Positions 8,410 to 14,999 of a DNA stretch of 21,142 bases are shown in pieces. Origin of the DNA: JAUVIB01 sp964424545 (GTDB taxonomy: Bacteria; Calditrichota; Calditrichia; Calditrichales; Calditrichaceae); NCBI GenBank assembly GCA_964424545.1, contig CAYRJN010000050.1, positions 1 to 21,142 on the forward strand, given 5' to 3'. The notes under the pieces were generated by a model. It searched no databases and was not told the DNA's origin. It worked only from the letters and a program-made list of their open reading frames with translations. The translations under genes and the position numbers were made by a program. Within the stretch, counting starts at the first letter, position 1. Every line of letters starts with the position of its first letter.

Positions 8410-8478
8410 CTACCCGCTATGTGCGCTAAAGCGCCACCACCAACGGTTTATTAAATTATTTTTGTAACCTATGTTCAT
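8410..8478 (-). CDS. trpL: trp leader peptide with three consecutive tryptophans
   Basis: A 22-codon open reading frame reading ATG AAC ATA GGT TAC and so on, ending at TAG (8412-8410). The peptide starts MNIGYKNN, has Trp at residues 13, 14 and 15 (TGG TGG TGG, 8442-8434), and ends RFSAHSG. Three Trp in 22 residues directly before a tryptophan synthase gene and its terminator is the classical trp leader arrangement. A purine-rich AAGAGAAAAA precedes the ATG as a weak ribosome binding site. The peptide is a sensor: ribosomes stall at the Trp codons when charged tRNA-Trp is scarce. It is not expected to have another function. Confidence 0.9.
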   Translation of the reverse strand: MNIGYKNNLINRWWWRFSAHSG

Positions 8479-8492
8479 TTTTTTCTCTTATC

Positions 8493-8516
8493 GTTTAACT
8501 CCCAAGAAAGTTAAAC
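8493..8516. repeat. Perfect 8-bp dyad upstream of the trp leader
   Basis: GTTTAACT (8493-8500) and AGTTAAAC (8509-8516) form a perfect inverted repeat with an eight-base centre, 15 bases before the leader peptide start. On the minus strand TTTG (8536-8533), 19 bases, then TAACTTTC (8513-8506) resembles the Bacteroidota-type promoter TTTG-N19-TAnnTTTG, so the dyad would overlap the promoter like an operator. Both readings are tentative. Confidence 0.4.
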
Positions 8517-8607
8517 ATTTTTTAATAAAATGCAAATTAAAATATTGATAAATCAACGAAATAATTGATTAATATTATACGTTCTTATAAGAAAGCGAGG
8601 ATTTGAT

Positions 8608-9525
8608 ATGAAACCAAATATAAGATTATCCGTAATTTTGTTAATATTGTTCACTATAAATAGTTGGAGCCAGAATACAATGGAATTTAAGAAGCTCACT
8701 TTTGAAGAAGAACAAATTATCCTTTATAAAGGCACGGAAAAACCCTTTAGCGGTAAATATAACGATTTCTATGAAGAGGGCGTTTATGTATGCAAACGCT
8801 GCGGCGCAGAATTATATCGCTCTAACGATAAATTTAATTCGCATTGCGGCTGGCCCAGTTTTGATGATGAAATTCATGGAGCGGTAACCCGTAAACCCGA
8901 CGCCGACGGAAAACGTACGGAAATATTATGCAGTAATTGCGGGGCGCATCTCGGGCATGTTTTCAAAGGAGAGGGATATACGCCTAAAAATACGCGCCAT
9001 TGCGTTAATTCGCTTTCATTGGAATTTTTACCGGCAGAGAAGCAAACCGAAACGGCAATTTTTGCGGGCGGTTGCTTTTGGGGCACGGAATACCATTTTC
9101 AAAAACAAAAAGGCGTTATTTCAACCGAAGTGGGATATATCGGCGGACAAAAAGACCACCCGACATACAAAGAAGTCTGTGAGCATAACACCGGTCATGC
9201 CGAAGCGGTAAAAGTTACTTTCGATCCGCGACAAATCAGTTATCGGGAATTGGCAAAACTCTTTTTTGAAATTCACGATCCCACACAAATTAACCGGCAG
9301 GGCCCGGATATCGGAGATCAATACCGCTCGGAGATTTTTTATACCAATAAAGAACAAAAAAAGAACGCCGAAAAACTAATCCAAATCCTTAAAGATAAAG
9401 GTTATAAGGTCGTTACCAAAGTAAGCAAGGTAGACAAATTCTGGAAAGCAGAGAATTATCATCAGGATTATTACCGTAAAAAAGGCGGCCTTCCCTACTG
9501 CCATACCTATCAAAAACGATTTTAA
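8608..9525 (+). CDS. msrAB: Exported bifunctional methionine sulfoxide reductase MsrB-MsrA
   Basis: Repairs oxidised methionine in periplasmic proteins; MsrB reduces the R and MsrA the S sulfoxide. The 305 residues begin with a Sec signal peptide (lysine/arginine, a hydrophobic run to about residue 19, then SWSQ). The MsrB domain (about 28-142) has two zinc pairs, CKRC (62-65) and CSNC (108-111), GWPSF, and catalytic Cys near 132 in RHCVNS. The MsrA domain (about 148-305) has GGCFWG with catalytic Cys near 156, GYIGG, DPTQINRQGPDIGDQYRS, ENYHQDYY, and a C-terminal resolving Cys near 298. The order MsrB then MsrA is the reverse of the PilB type. ATG is preceded by GCGAGGATTTGAT. It is a single gene, convergent with the cytochrome operon 25 bases away. 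Confidence 0.95.
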   Translation: MKPNIRLSVILLILFTINSWSQNTMEFKKLTFEEEQIILYKGTEKPFSGKYNDFYEEGVYVCKRCGAELYRSNDKFNSHCGWPSFDDEIHGAVTRKPDADGKRTEILCSNCGAHLGHVFKGEGYTPKNTRHCVNSLSLEFLPAEKQTETAIFAGGCFWGTEYHFQKQKGVISTEVGYIGGQKDHPTYKEVCEHNTGHAEAVKVTFDPRQISYRELAKLFFEIHDPTQINRQGPDIGDQYRSEIFYTNKEQKKNAEKLIQILKDKGYKVVTKVSKVDKFWKAENYHQDYYRKKGGLPYCHTYQKRF

Positions 9526-9550
9526 TAAATACTAAAACATTGAGTCCTAT

Positions 9551-11734
9551 TTATTTCATAGCTTGCGCCTGAACGCGATCAATCTTTTTTAAATACTTTA
9601 GCTCCGGTAGATTTTCAAGGTCTTTGGCACGCTCTTCCGGATATCCCAAGGCTCTAAAATCTAAAATTCCTTTTTCTCTATGACATTCCACACATTGGCG
9701 GGCTTCTTTAGTAATACCGTGATTTACCATCAGCGTACCCATCTGACGCATCCAGCGCGGTTCCACATTATGCAGCTTGCCGTCATCGCCGATAGGATAG
9801 GTTGTATTCCAGCCGTCAACGCCGAAATAATACATAAACTCATCCATCATATACTCTTTAAAAGGGAATTCATACATACGCTTGATTATAGGATTTTTGA
9901 CCGCTTGTAACACGGAATTTTTTGAATCGCCCTTTTCATAATAAGAAGGATAATCGAATGGCAAAATCATAGCGCCAAAAGGACCGCGATTATTCATATC
10001 TTCATACATATAGGCGTTAAACAATTTAAAGGGATATATTTTACTGTTTCCTTTTCGCTGCAAAGGAAGAATGATGTTTTTTAAAACCTCTTTGCGTTTA
10101 GCCAACAATTCGGGCGGCATTTGCGATAAGGGATGCGTTACTTTTCTTACATATTCGTCAACGTCAATATCTTTATATACTTTTTTAAGCTCTTGCGCTT
10201 TTTCTCTGATTTCCGCTACAATTTCCGGATCGTCAATAGTAACAATTTGGCGGCTGAAAGGATCATAATGACCCGGATAGCTGGGATTATCGCCAAGCGC
10301 GTTAGCCATAAAAGTGCCGTATCCGTTAAACCATAAAAAAATGAATCCTTTGTCGGTCGTACCTGAACGATAAATATCGACCGGAACATAAATACCCTCT
10401 TCTTCATTCCACAAAGGATGTACCCAATCGCGTAATACGACATTTTCTTTCTGTAATTTTGTAATATGACAGGTTTCGCAAGCCAAACGATTAACATGTC
10501 CGTTTAGTATTACACGGTTCTTGGTGCGTGTATGGGGAGCGGATGTATGGCAATTTTCACAGGCGACCTTTTTCCCCGGTAGATCATTAGACACCAAATC
10601 AACCCCCTTGGCGCCGCGCGGAATTTTGTGCCCTTCGGGAACGTGGCAATCAGTGCATATTAAACCGGCTTTGGAATGCACATCATCTTTCGGACTCCAG
10701 CCCGTACCGCGTTTTGTGCCCGTGTGTAAAATACGTTTTGCTTTAAAACCCAATGATTTGGCCGCCTCGTTATATTTATAGGCATCCCCCCCAAGATCGT
10801 GCTGGTGACAATTAAGGCAATTTTTATCGCTCGGCAGCGTTACGCTCATGGCCGCTTTCATTGTCCTATCCTGATTCCAGCGTAAACCGACCTTATCCTT
10901 AATAACATAGCGGTAATTCATATCATAATTTTGCGAATGACAAATCAGGCAATCGACCCCGTTTTTCGCCTCCTTGGGCACATCGCCGATAGGCATCATT
11001 TTTTCCGTCGCCGGCTGATAATTCCCGCCGATATGACAGCCGCCGCATCCGTCGCTGCGCATCTCCGTTTTGCCGTGCAAATGCGCCGGTTTACTTTTGA
11101 TCAAGGCCGCCCAGCCCGTCCATGAGAAACTGCCCGGAATACCGCAGGCGCGGTCGATTTTACCGACCGGAATCTTTTTGGAACCGGCGTTCACCAATCG
11201 TCCGTCGTAGCCGAATGTTGTAAAACCTTTATCGGAATTTTGAAATTTAAAATGTATGGAATTCAGCACATCGTCCATTGTATTGACTTTTACGATTTTC
11301 CCTTTTTCTTTACGCACATGCATGGTTTTATGGCACTGAAGACAGGTTTCAGGCCCTTTGTATTCCCGAATATCGGCGTCCCGAAAATATTTAATATGTT
11401 TATATTTGCTGTCATTTAAAAAGGATTGAGTATTCATTAACATATCGATATGCAATTTGTGCGAATAGGTATTGCCTTCGTCTCTCGTAATTTCCAAGGC
11501 TTTTTCGCGGCGCTCTTTTAATGTCAGCTCTTTGGCCAACGATTCAAATTCCGTATCGCTTAATTTTTTACTGCTTGTATAAGTTAGTTTACCGTTCTCC
11601 AAGCCTGTATATGCTTCAAAAATCGTTTCATAAAATAACGCATAAAAACCATATATCGCTATGATGCTCAATAAAAAAATCGACACGGTTTTTCTTAATT
11701 TATTCCCGAATAAAAACGATAATATTTGTTTCAT
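9551..11734 (-). CDS. Membrane-anchored octahaem cytochrome c, OTR-like reductase
   Basis: A 727-residue periplasmic cytochrome with an N-terminal membrane helix (about 16-37) and eight CxxCH haem sites at about 131, 230, 262, 306, 360, 392, 419 and 681. The order and surroundings (CGGCH, then DCLICH, KNCLNCH with GG, CTDCH..EGHKI, CENCH, NRLACETCHI) resemble the octahaem tetrathionate reductase (OTR) family, whose members reduce tetrathionate, nitrite or hydroxylamine in vitro. It is much longer than Shewanella OTR (about 440 residues) because of some 260 residues between haems 7 and 8. The start overlaps the cytochrome b stop by one base (TAATG) after GAGGAG. As last gene of the operon it is the likely terminal reductase. 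Octahaem count is certain; the substrate is not known. Confidence 0.82.
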   Translation of the reverse strand: MKQILSFLFGNKLRKTVSIFLLSIIAIYGFYALFYETIFEAYTGLENGKLTYTSSKKLSDTEFESLAKELTLKERREKALEITRDEGNTYSHKLHIDMLMNTQSFLNDSKYKHIKYFRDADIREYKGPETCLQCHKTMHVRKEKGKIVKVNTMDDVLNSIHFKFQNSDKGFTTFGYDGRLVNAGSKKIPVGKIDRACGIPGSFSWTGWAALIKSKPAHLHGKTEMRSDGCGGCHIGGNYQPATEKMMPIGDVPKEAKNGVDCLICHSQNYDMNYRYVIKDKVGLRWNQDRTMKAAMSVTLPSDKNCLNCHQHDLGGDAYKYNEAAKSLGFKAKRILHTGTKRGTGWSPKDDVHSKAGLICTDCHVPEGHKIPRGAKGVDLVSNDLPGKKVACENCHTSAPHTRTKNRVILNGHVNRLACETCHITKLQKENVVLRDWVHPLWNEEEGIYVPVDIYRSGTTDKGFIFLWFNGYGTFMANALGDNPSYPGHYDPFSRQIVTIDDPEIVAEIREKAQELKKVYKDIDVDEYVRKVTHPLSQMPPELLAKRKEVLKNIILPLQRKGNSKIYPFKLFNAYMYEDMNNRGPFGAMILPFDYPSYYEKGDSKNSVLQAVKNPIIKRMYEFPFKEYMMDEFMYYFGVDGWNTTYPIGDDGKLHNVEPRWMRQMGTLMVNHGITKEARQCVECHREKGILDFRALGYPEERAKDLENLPELKYLKKIDRVQAQAMK

Positions 11735-12378
11735 TACTTTTTCTCCTCTATTGCTTCGGATTGTTCATCGGCTGTTTCCCAGCCGCTGATCATACTTTTA
11801 AAATTAGCCCCGATTGTACTGCCGGTTGTGCCGAGATAAATATGCCCGAACATGAAAAGCGTTAAAAAATAGGCTATAACCGTATGTAAAATAGCAACCG
11901 GCCATACGCCGCCCACTCCAAAAATTGTCGGCGGCGCTGTTTCGGGAAAAATTAGCATTAAACCGCTGACAACAAGAAAAGGCGTAAACAGGTACATTAT
12001 AGCTACATAAGTTATCTGTTGCAAGGGATTGAATTTTAATGTTTCACCGGCATGATATGGATGCGGTTCGCCCTTGAAGATCCCGTATAAATAATAGCGT
12101 GTTTGTTTTATTAAGCGCTGGGGCAGCCCTTTTAATTTAATGATGTAATGCTTCCCGTTTCCGAAAAACAGATTGCCTGATAAAAAGAATAAATACATTA
12201 ACGTTAAAAATATTCCAGCCGTATTATGAATCAAACGGGCTTTATCAAAAGGCACTAACCAATTTTCAGCTCCGGCATAATGCATACTGATGCCGGTTAT
12301 AATCAACGCCAAATAGAGCGCCGCATTCGTCCAGTGCCAGACCCGCACCCACAACGGATATAAATACAGTTTTTTCAT
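11734..12378 (-). CDS. Four-helix dihaem cytochrome b (hydrogenase/thiosulfate reductase type)
   Basis: A 214-residue integral membrane cytochrome b of the Ni-Fe hydrogenase / formate dehydrogenase gamma type, which passes electrons between the quinone pool and periplasmic cytochromes. It has four hydrophobic segments (about 16-35, 52-70, 127-146, 160-180). Candidate haem b ligands are His15 in RVWHW, His51 in RLIHNTAG, His165 in AILHTV and His179 in FGHIYLG, all well placed near membrane helices. AGGAG precedes the ATG. Its start overlaps the heptahaem gene stop by four bases (ATGA) and its stop overlaps the octahaem gene start, so the three are translationally coupled. Here it most likely oxidises menaquinol for the flanking c-type cytochromes. 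Confidence 0.85.
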   Translation of the reverse strand: MKKLYLYPLWVRVWHWTNAALYLALIITGISMHYAGAENWLVPFDKARLIHNTAGIFLTLMYLFFLSGNLFFGNGKHYIIKLKGLPQRLIKQTRYYLYGIFKGEPHPYHAGETLKFNPLQQITYVAIMYLFTPFLVVSGLMLIFPETAPPTIFGVGGVWPVAILHTVIAYFLTLFMFGHIYLGTTGSTIGANFKSMISGWETADEQSEAIEEKK

Positions 12379-13313
12379 TTATTGTTTCTCCTGTTTCCTA
12401 ACCAGCGACCAAAACCGTGAGCCGATAAACCCATAATCATTAATATAAAAAGAATAATACTCAATCTGTCAAAAAATATATTGCGCGTCATTCCGATGAT
12501 ATAGGGTGAATTATGAGCAATGGCGCTCAAAAAGCCCTTTTTCTGACGCGTTTCTTTCACTCTATAAGTGTATAGCTGGTTTAATAATATTGAATTTTGC
12601 GTATGACAACTTTCGCAATTTTTAACGGACTCGTTTGCAGACAAAATTGCATGCGATAACTCTTTGCCCGGCTTAACATGACATTCGACGCAGCGAACCG
12701 ATCTCCAATGTAATTCTATATTAGGAAGCCATGAATGGACGGCACTTAAATCTCCAATGTCCTCATGCGCTATAGCTTTAATACGCCGAGGATGCTGATG
12801 GCAATTCAGACAAATTGCATTATCTAACCGCACAATCTTTTTGACATCTTTTTCGCCGCGTGTTGTATTAAAATCGTGCGGATTATGACAGGAAAAACAA
12901 TCAAAATGATCTTTCAATTTTTTATAATGAATACTCTCTTTAAATTCCCGTTCTTTTTCCTTAAAATGAAACGATTCGAATTTCTTATCATTCTGATGGC
13001 AGGTAAGGCAACTCAACTTCTCTTTTTTTACGGATTCGGCATGGGGATATAAAGTATACCCTTTATCGCTATGACAAACCGTGCAATCCAGCTTTTTATG
13101 AACCGAATGTCGATAACGGGCGGGATTAACATAGAGACTTACAATACCGCCTGTCGTAGAATCCTGATAGGCCAGCGTCTTCATGGCATGACAGCGAAAA
13201 CAATCGGAACTATCCGATTTTACGTTTTGGGCGGTAAGCGCCGTAAAATTTAAAATAATGGCCAACACCCCTGCAAGATAATTTATTCTTTTCAAAAATA
13301 TAATTTTATTCAT
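12375..13313 (-). CDS. Heptahaem cytochrome c with C-terminal membrane anchor
   Basis: A 312-residue exported cytochrome with seven CxxCH sites (CFRCH, CTVCH, CLTCH, CFSCH, CLNCH, CVECH, CESCH, spread over about residues 38-237), an N-terminal signal peptide ending near LTAQ, and a C-terminal membrane helix (about 281-303) followed by RRNNK. It resembles the cytochrome c3 / NrfB-like electron carriers. The ATG at 13313 lies eight bases after AGGAG; a TTG one codon earlier (13316) is possible but less favoured. Placed between the regulator and the cytochrome b gene, it probably relays electrons from cytochrome b to the octahaem reductase. His near 299 in the last helix (SAHGFG) is notable, but no haem b role is shown. 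Confidence 0.85.
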   Translation of the reverse strand: MNKIIFLKRINYLAGVLAIILNFTALTAQNVKSDSSDCFRCHAMKTLAYQDSTTGGIVSLYVNPARYRHSVHKKLDCTVCHSDKGYTLYPHAESVKKEKLSCLTCHQNDKKFESFHFKEKEREFKESIHYKKLKDHFDCFSCHNPHDFNTTRGEKDVKKIVRLDNAICLNCHQHPRRIKAIAHEDIGDLSAVHSWLPNIELHWRSVRCVECHVKPGKELSHAILSANESVKNCESCHTQNSILLNQLYTYRVKETRQKKGFLSAIAHNSPYIIGMTRNIFFDRLSIILFILMIMGLSAHGFGRWLGNRRNNK

Positions 13314-13330
13314 CAATTTTTCTCCTGTCG

Positions 13331-13765
13331 CTAATCGGCCAAATGTAAAAATTCTTTTATTCTGCGGCAGTCAACCGGAGCGCTGTAAACGGGACAAGTA
13401 TAACAATCGGCATTTTTACAAATTTCCGGTTTTTCCGGCAAACTCCAGCAAGGTCCGGAAATTTCCGTATAAGCGTGACATTGTTTATAATCGTCGGCGC
13501 GACATTGCGTATTTATTTTCCAACAGGGCAGCATGGCCAATAATTTCTTCATACCTTGAATATTTACGCCTTCTTCGGTAATCATACGCCGCAGACATTT
13601 CAAACGATTAATATCTTCTTCGCTGAACACACGCCGTCCGCTTGCCGTTTTTCGGATTAGTATCACGCCCTCTTTTTCATATAGTCGAATAGTGGGCACG
13701 CTGATATCCAGCATTTTTGCCACAACTCCAATGGGATAAATATGCGATTTTTCATCTGCTATCAT
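13331..13765 (-). CDS. MerR-family regulator with cysteine-rich sensor tail
   Basis: A 144-residue DNA-binding regulator. Residues about 9-77 are a MerR winged helix-turn-helix (YPIGVVAKMLDISVPTIRLY, then EGV.....SGRRVFSEEDI). In place of a drug- or metal-binding domain, the tail (about 80-135) holds eight cysteines at about 81, 88, 96, 106, 116, 121, 124 and 133, including two CW pairs and CYTCPVY. This suggests an Fe-S cluster, haem or metal sensor of redox state or a nitrogen or sulfur oxide; the ligand is inference. It is the first gene of the cytochrome operon (14 bases before the heptahaem start) and sits directly under two 18-bp dyads, so autoregulation is likely. No clear Shine-Dalgarno is seen, and a TATAAT (13788-13783) about 18 bases upstream would make a very short leader. 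Confidence 0.85.
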   Translation of the reverse strand: MIADEKSHIYPIGVVAKMLDISVPTIRLYEKEGVILIRKTASGRRVFSEEDINRLKCLRRMITEEGVNIQGMKKLLAMLPCWKINTQCRADDYKQCHAYTEISGPCWSLPEKPEICKNADCYTCPVYSAPVDCRRIKEFLHLAD

Positions 13766-13766
13766 A

Positions 13767-13817
13767 GCAACCTATATTTTAAATTATAGCTAATTCTATA
13801 TTTTGAAATATAGTTGC
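13767..13817. promoter_or_regulatory. Tandem 18-bp dyads, probable operator of the MerR/cytochrome operon
   Basis: CTATATTTTAAATTATAG (13772-13789) and CTATATTTTGAAATATAG (13796-13813) are near-identical dyads starting 24 bp apart; the second is a perfect palindrome apart from its two-base centre. GCAAC (13767-13771) on the left and GTTGC (13813-13817) on the right extend this into one larger symmetric site. TATAAT on the minus strand (13788-13783) lies inside the first dyad as a candidate -10. MerR proteins bind dyads of about this length within promoters, so this is the probable binding site. Confidence 0.65.
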
Positions 13818-14119
13818 AATTTTTAGGCCACAATCATTAATCTGTATAACTATAATATAATTAAGTAGATAAAATGTTTTTACTATATGTTTGTTTGCCT
13901 ATGAATAAGAAATATTTTATTTTTCATTACTAAAATTTATAATATCGATTAACAAAATTAATTTTATTTTTAGACGGATGTCACATCATCATTAAATATA
14001 TTTTCATAAAATACTCATGACCGTTAAAAAATCTTAGTATTTATACCTAAAATATTGTAAATTAAACAGGTATGCGGTTTTTATTATTAAAAGTTCGTTA
14101 TCAATTCGGGAGGCGTTCC
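13818..14119. other. AT-rich intergenic region between divergent operons
   Basis: About 300 very AT-rich bases with no credible gene. It should contain the promoter of the outer-membrane protein gene on the plus strand, but I cannot pick a convincing -35/-10 pair. GATGT-C-ACATC (13976-13986) is a small perfect palindrome that might be a regulator site. The end of the region (14108-14113) is the GGGAGG ribosome binding site of the next gene. Confidence 0.4.
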
Positions 14120-14761
14120 ATGAAGAATATACGAATTATAACAATAATTATTTTTATTTTTTCCGGTCTTATCTACGGGCAAGGTGTTAAGTATGTGGAA
14201 TTTTCAGGAGGAATGCTGGCGGCTAAAAGTCCGGGAGAAGGGTTCTTCGGCGGCGTAGCACTGGGCAGGATGGTAGATGAAAGCGTCGGATTTAGTCTGG
14301 CGGCGGATATCTATTATCGTTCGCGCACCGAACGTACGCTGGTTAATGGTCAGCCTTTGCCTGGTGGTGGATATGAAGAGTATTATGAAGAATCTCTTAG
14401 ACAATCTACGTTAATGCTGCCGCTTTTTATTCAGTTGCAATATCATGGCAATCTAACCCAAAATATTATGTTAAGAGCCAGCGCCGGCGTGGGTTATGAA
14501 TTTTTATGGAATAAAGCCACCAATTATGAGTTGAATACCAAAGACACCAAATATTTCGGCGGATTGGGCTGGCATGCCGATGTGGGTATCAGCATTCCGG
14601 CCAGCAGTTCCAGCGACTTTTTTGCCACATTGAGTTATCATGGCGGCTCGCCCGCTACCGATACGGTTACCAATGAAAACGGATTGCCGAGTTACGCCGA
14701 AGTCAATATGTCCGGTTTTGCCTTTCAACTCGGTTTACGTCTTTATAATTTCGGTTTTTAA
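14120..14761 (+). CDS. Outer-membrane beta-barrel protein
   Basis: A 213-residue exported protein of unknown specific function. The start at 14120 is chosen because GGGAGG stands six bases upstream and the protein then begins with a clean signal peptide (MKNIRI, hydrophobic run, LIYGQG); an in-frame ATG at 14072 would add 16 residues before it. The rest alternates short beta strands and glycine/tyrosine-rich turns (FSGGMLAAKSPGEGFFGGVALG, ASAGVGYEFLW, ADVGISIP) and ends in aromatic strand FAFQLGLRLYNFGF with terminal Phe, as in outer-membrane barrels. It probably forms an eight-strand-type barrel of the PF13505/OmpA-like class. It is 238 bases before the SpoIID gene and may be a separate unit. 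Confidence 0.7.
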   Translation: MKNIRIITIIIFIFSGLIYGQGVKYVEFSGGMLAAKSPGEGFFGGVALGRMVDESVGFSLAADIYYRSRTERTLVNGQPLPGGGYEEYYEESLRQSTLMLPLFIQLQYHGNLTQNIMLRASAGVGYEFLWNKATNYELNTKDTKYFGGLGWHADVGISIPASSSSDFFATLSYHGGSPATDTVTNENGLPSYAEVNMSGFAFQLGLRLYNFGF

Positions 14762-14999
14762 AAACTATTTGTCGGAACAATAATAAGAAGTTTGTTCTCG
14801 CTTAGTTGATGCGGACTATCATTGTAATCTCGACGAATCGCAAGCAGCATTCTCTATTATAGCACAAAGGGGAAATCTCTATATGTCATAAATAAATAGA
14901 TTCTTCCTCATCTTATGCAAAATAAACGACAATGTTATATTCTAAAATTTAGATTTTATCAAAAAATTCATTACCATTAAACTTATAACAAAGATCAAA
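14762..14999. other. Intergenic spacer before the SpoIID gene
   Basis: These 238 bases hold no credible gene. GAACAA (14776-14781) and TTGTTC (14793-14798) can form a weak hairpin after the barrel gene, but no T-run follows. TCTAAA-A-TTTAGA (14941-14953) is a small palindrome about 50 bases before the SpoIID start, in the region where its promoter should be. Confidence 0.35.

Larger units (their letters stand above)
8334..8478 (-). promoter_or_regulatory. Transcription attenuator controlling trpB2
   Basis: Alternative pairings are visible in the leader RNA. Terminator 3:4 is described separately. The antiterminator (2:3) is TAGCGGGT (8419-8412), pairing with GCCCGCTG (8362-8355): six Watson-Crick pairs flanked by two U-G pairs, and it uses up the 5' arm of the terminator. 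Segment 2 overlaps the leader stop codon, so a ribosome reaching the stop hides it and the terminator forms. A ribosome stalled on the Trp codons 16 to 24 bases upstream leaves it free. Additional pairings that could sequester segment 2 are CGCT (8433-8430) with AGCG (8418-8415) and TGAACATA (8477-8470) with TATGTTCA (8407-8400). Mechanism inferred from the classical trp model. Confidence 0.85.
8308..8607. other. Divergent intergenic region between trpB2 and msrBA
   Basis: These 300 bases hold the trpB2 ribosome binding site, the attenuator terminator, the leader peptide gene and the 8493-8516 dyad on the trp side. On the other side is an AT-rich stretch (about 8517-8590) that must carry the promoter of the exported methionine sulfoxide reductase. 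Within it AATCAA (8551-8556) and TTGATT (8565-8570) form a short inverted repeat. TTGATA (8545-8550) with TAATAT (8570-8575), 19 bases apart, is a possible weak plus-strand promoter. Confidence 0.5.

Noticed and set aside
8334..8478. T-box riboswitch as explanation for the trpB2 leader
   Set aside because: No T-box consensus (such as TGGNACC), specifier-loop structure or long leader is present; the TGG TGG TGG leader peptide explains the region better.
13976..13986. GATGTCACATC palindrome as an FNR/CRP-type site
   Set aside because: It does not match TTGAT-N4-ATCAA or TGTGA-N6-TCACA, so I cannot assign a regulator.
14072..14119. Upstream ATG at 14072 as start of the barrel protein
   Set aside because: It would put 16 basic and mixed residues before the signal peptide. 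The ATG at 14120 has GGGAGG at ideal distance and starts directly with the signal peptide.
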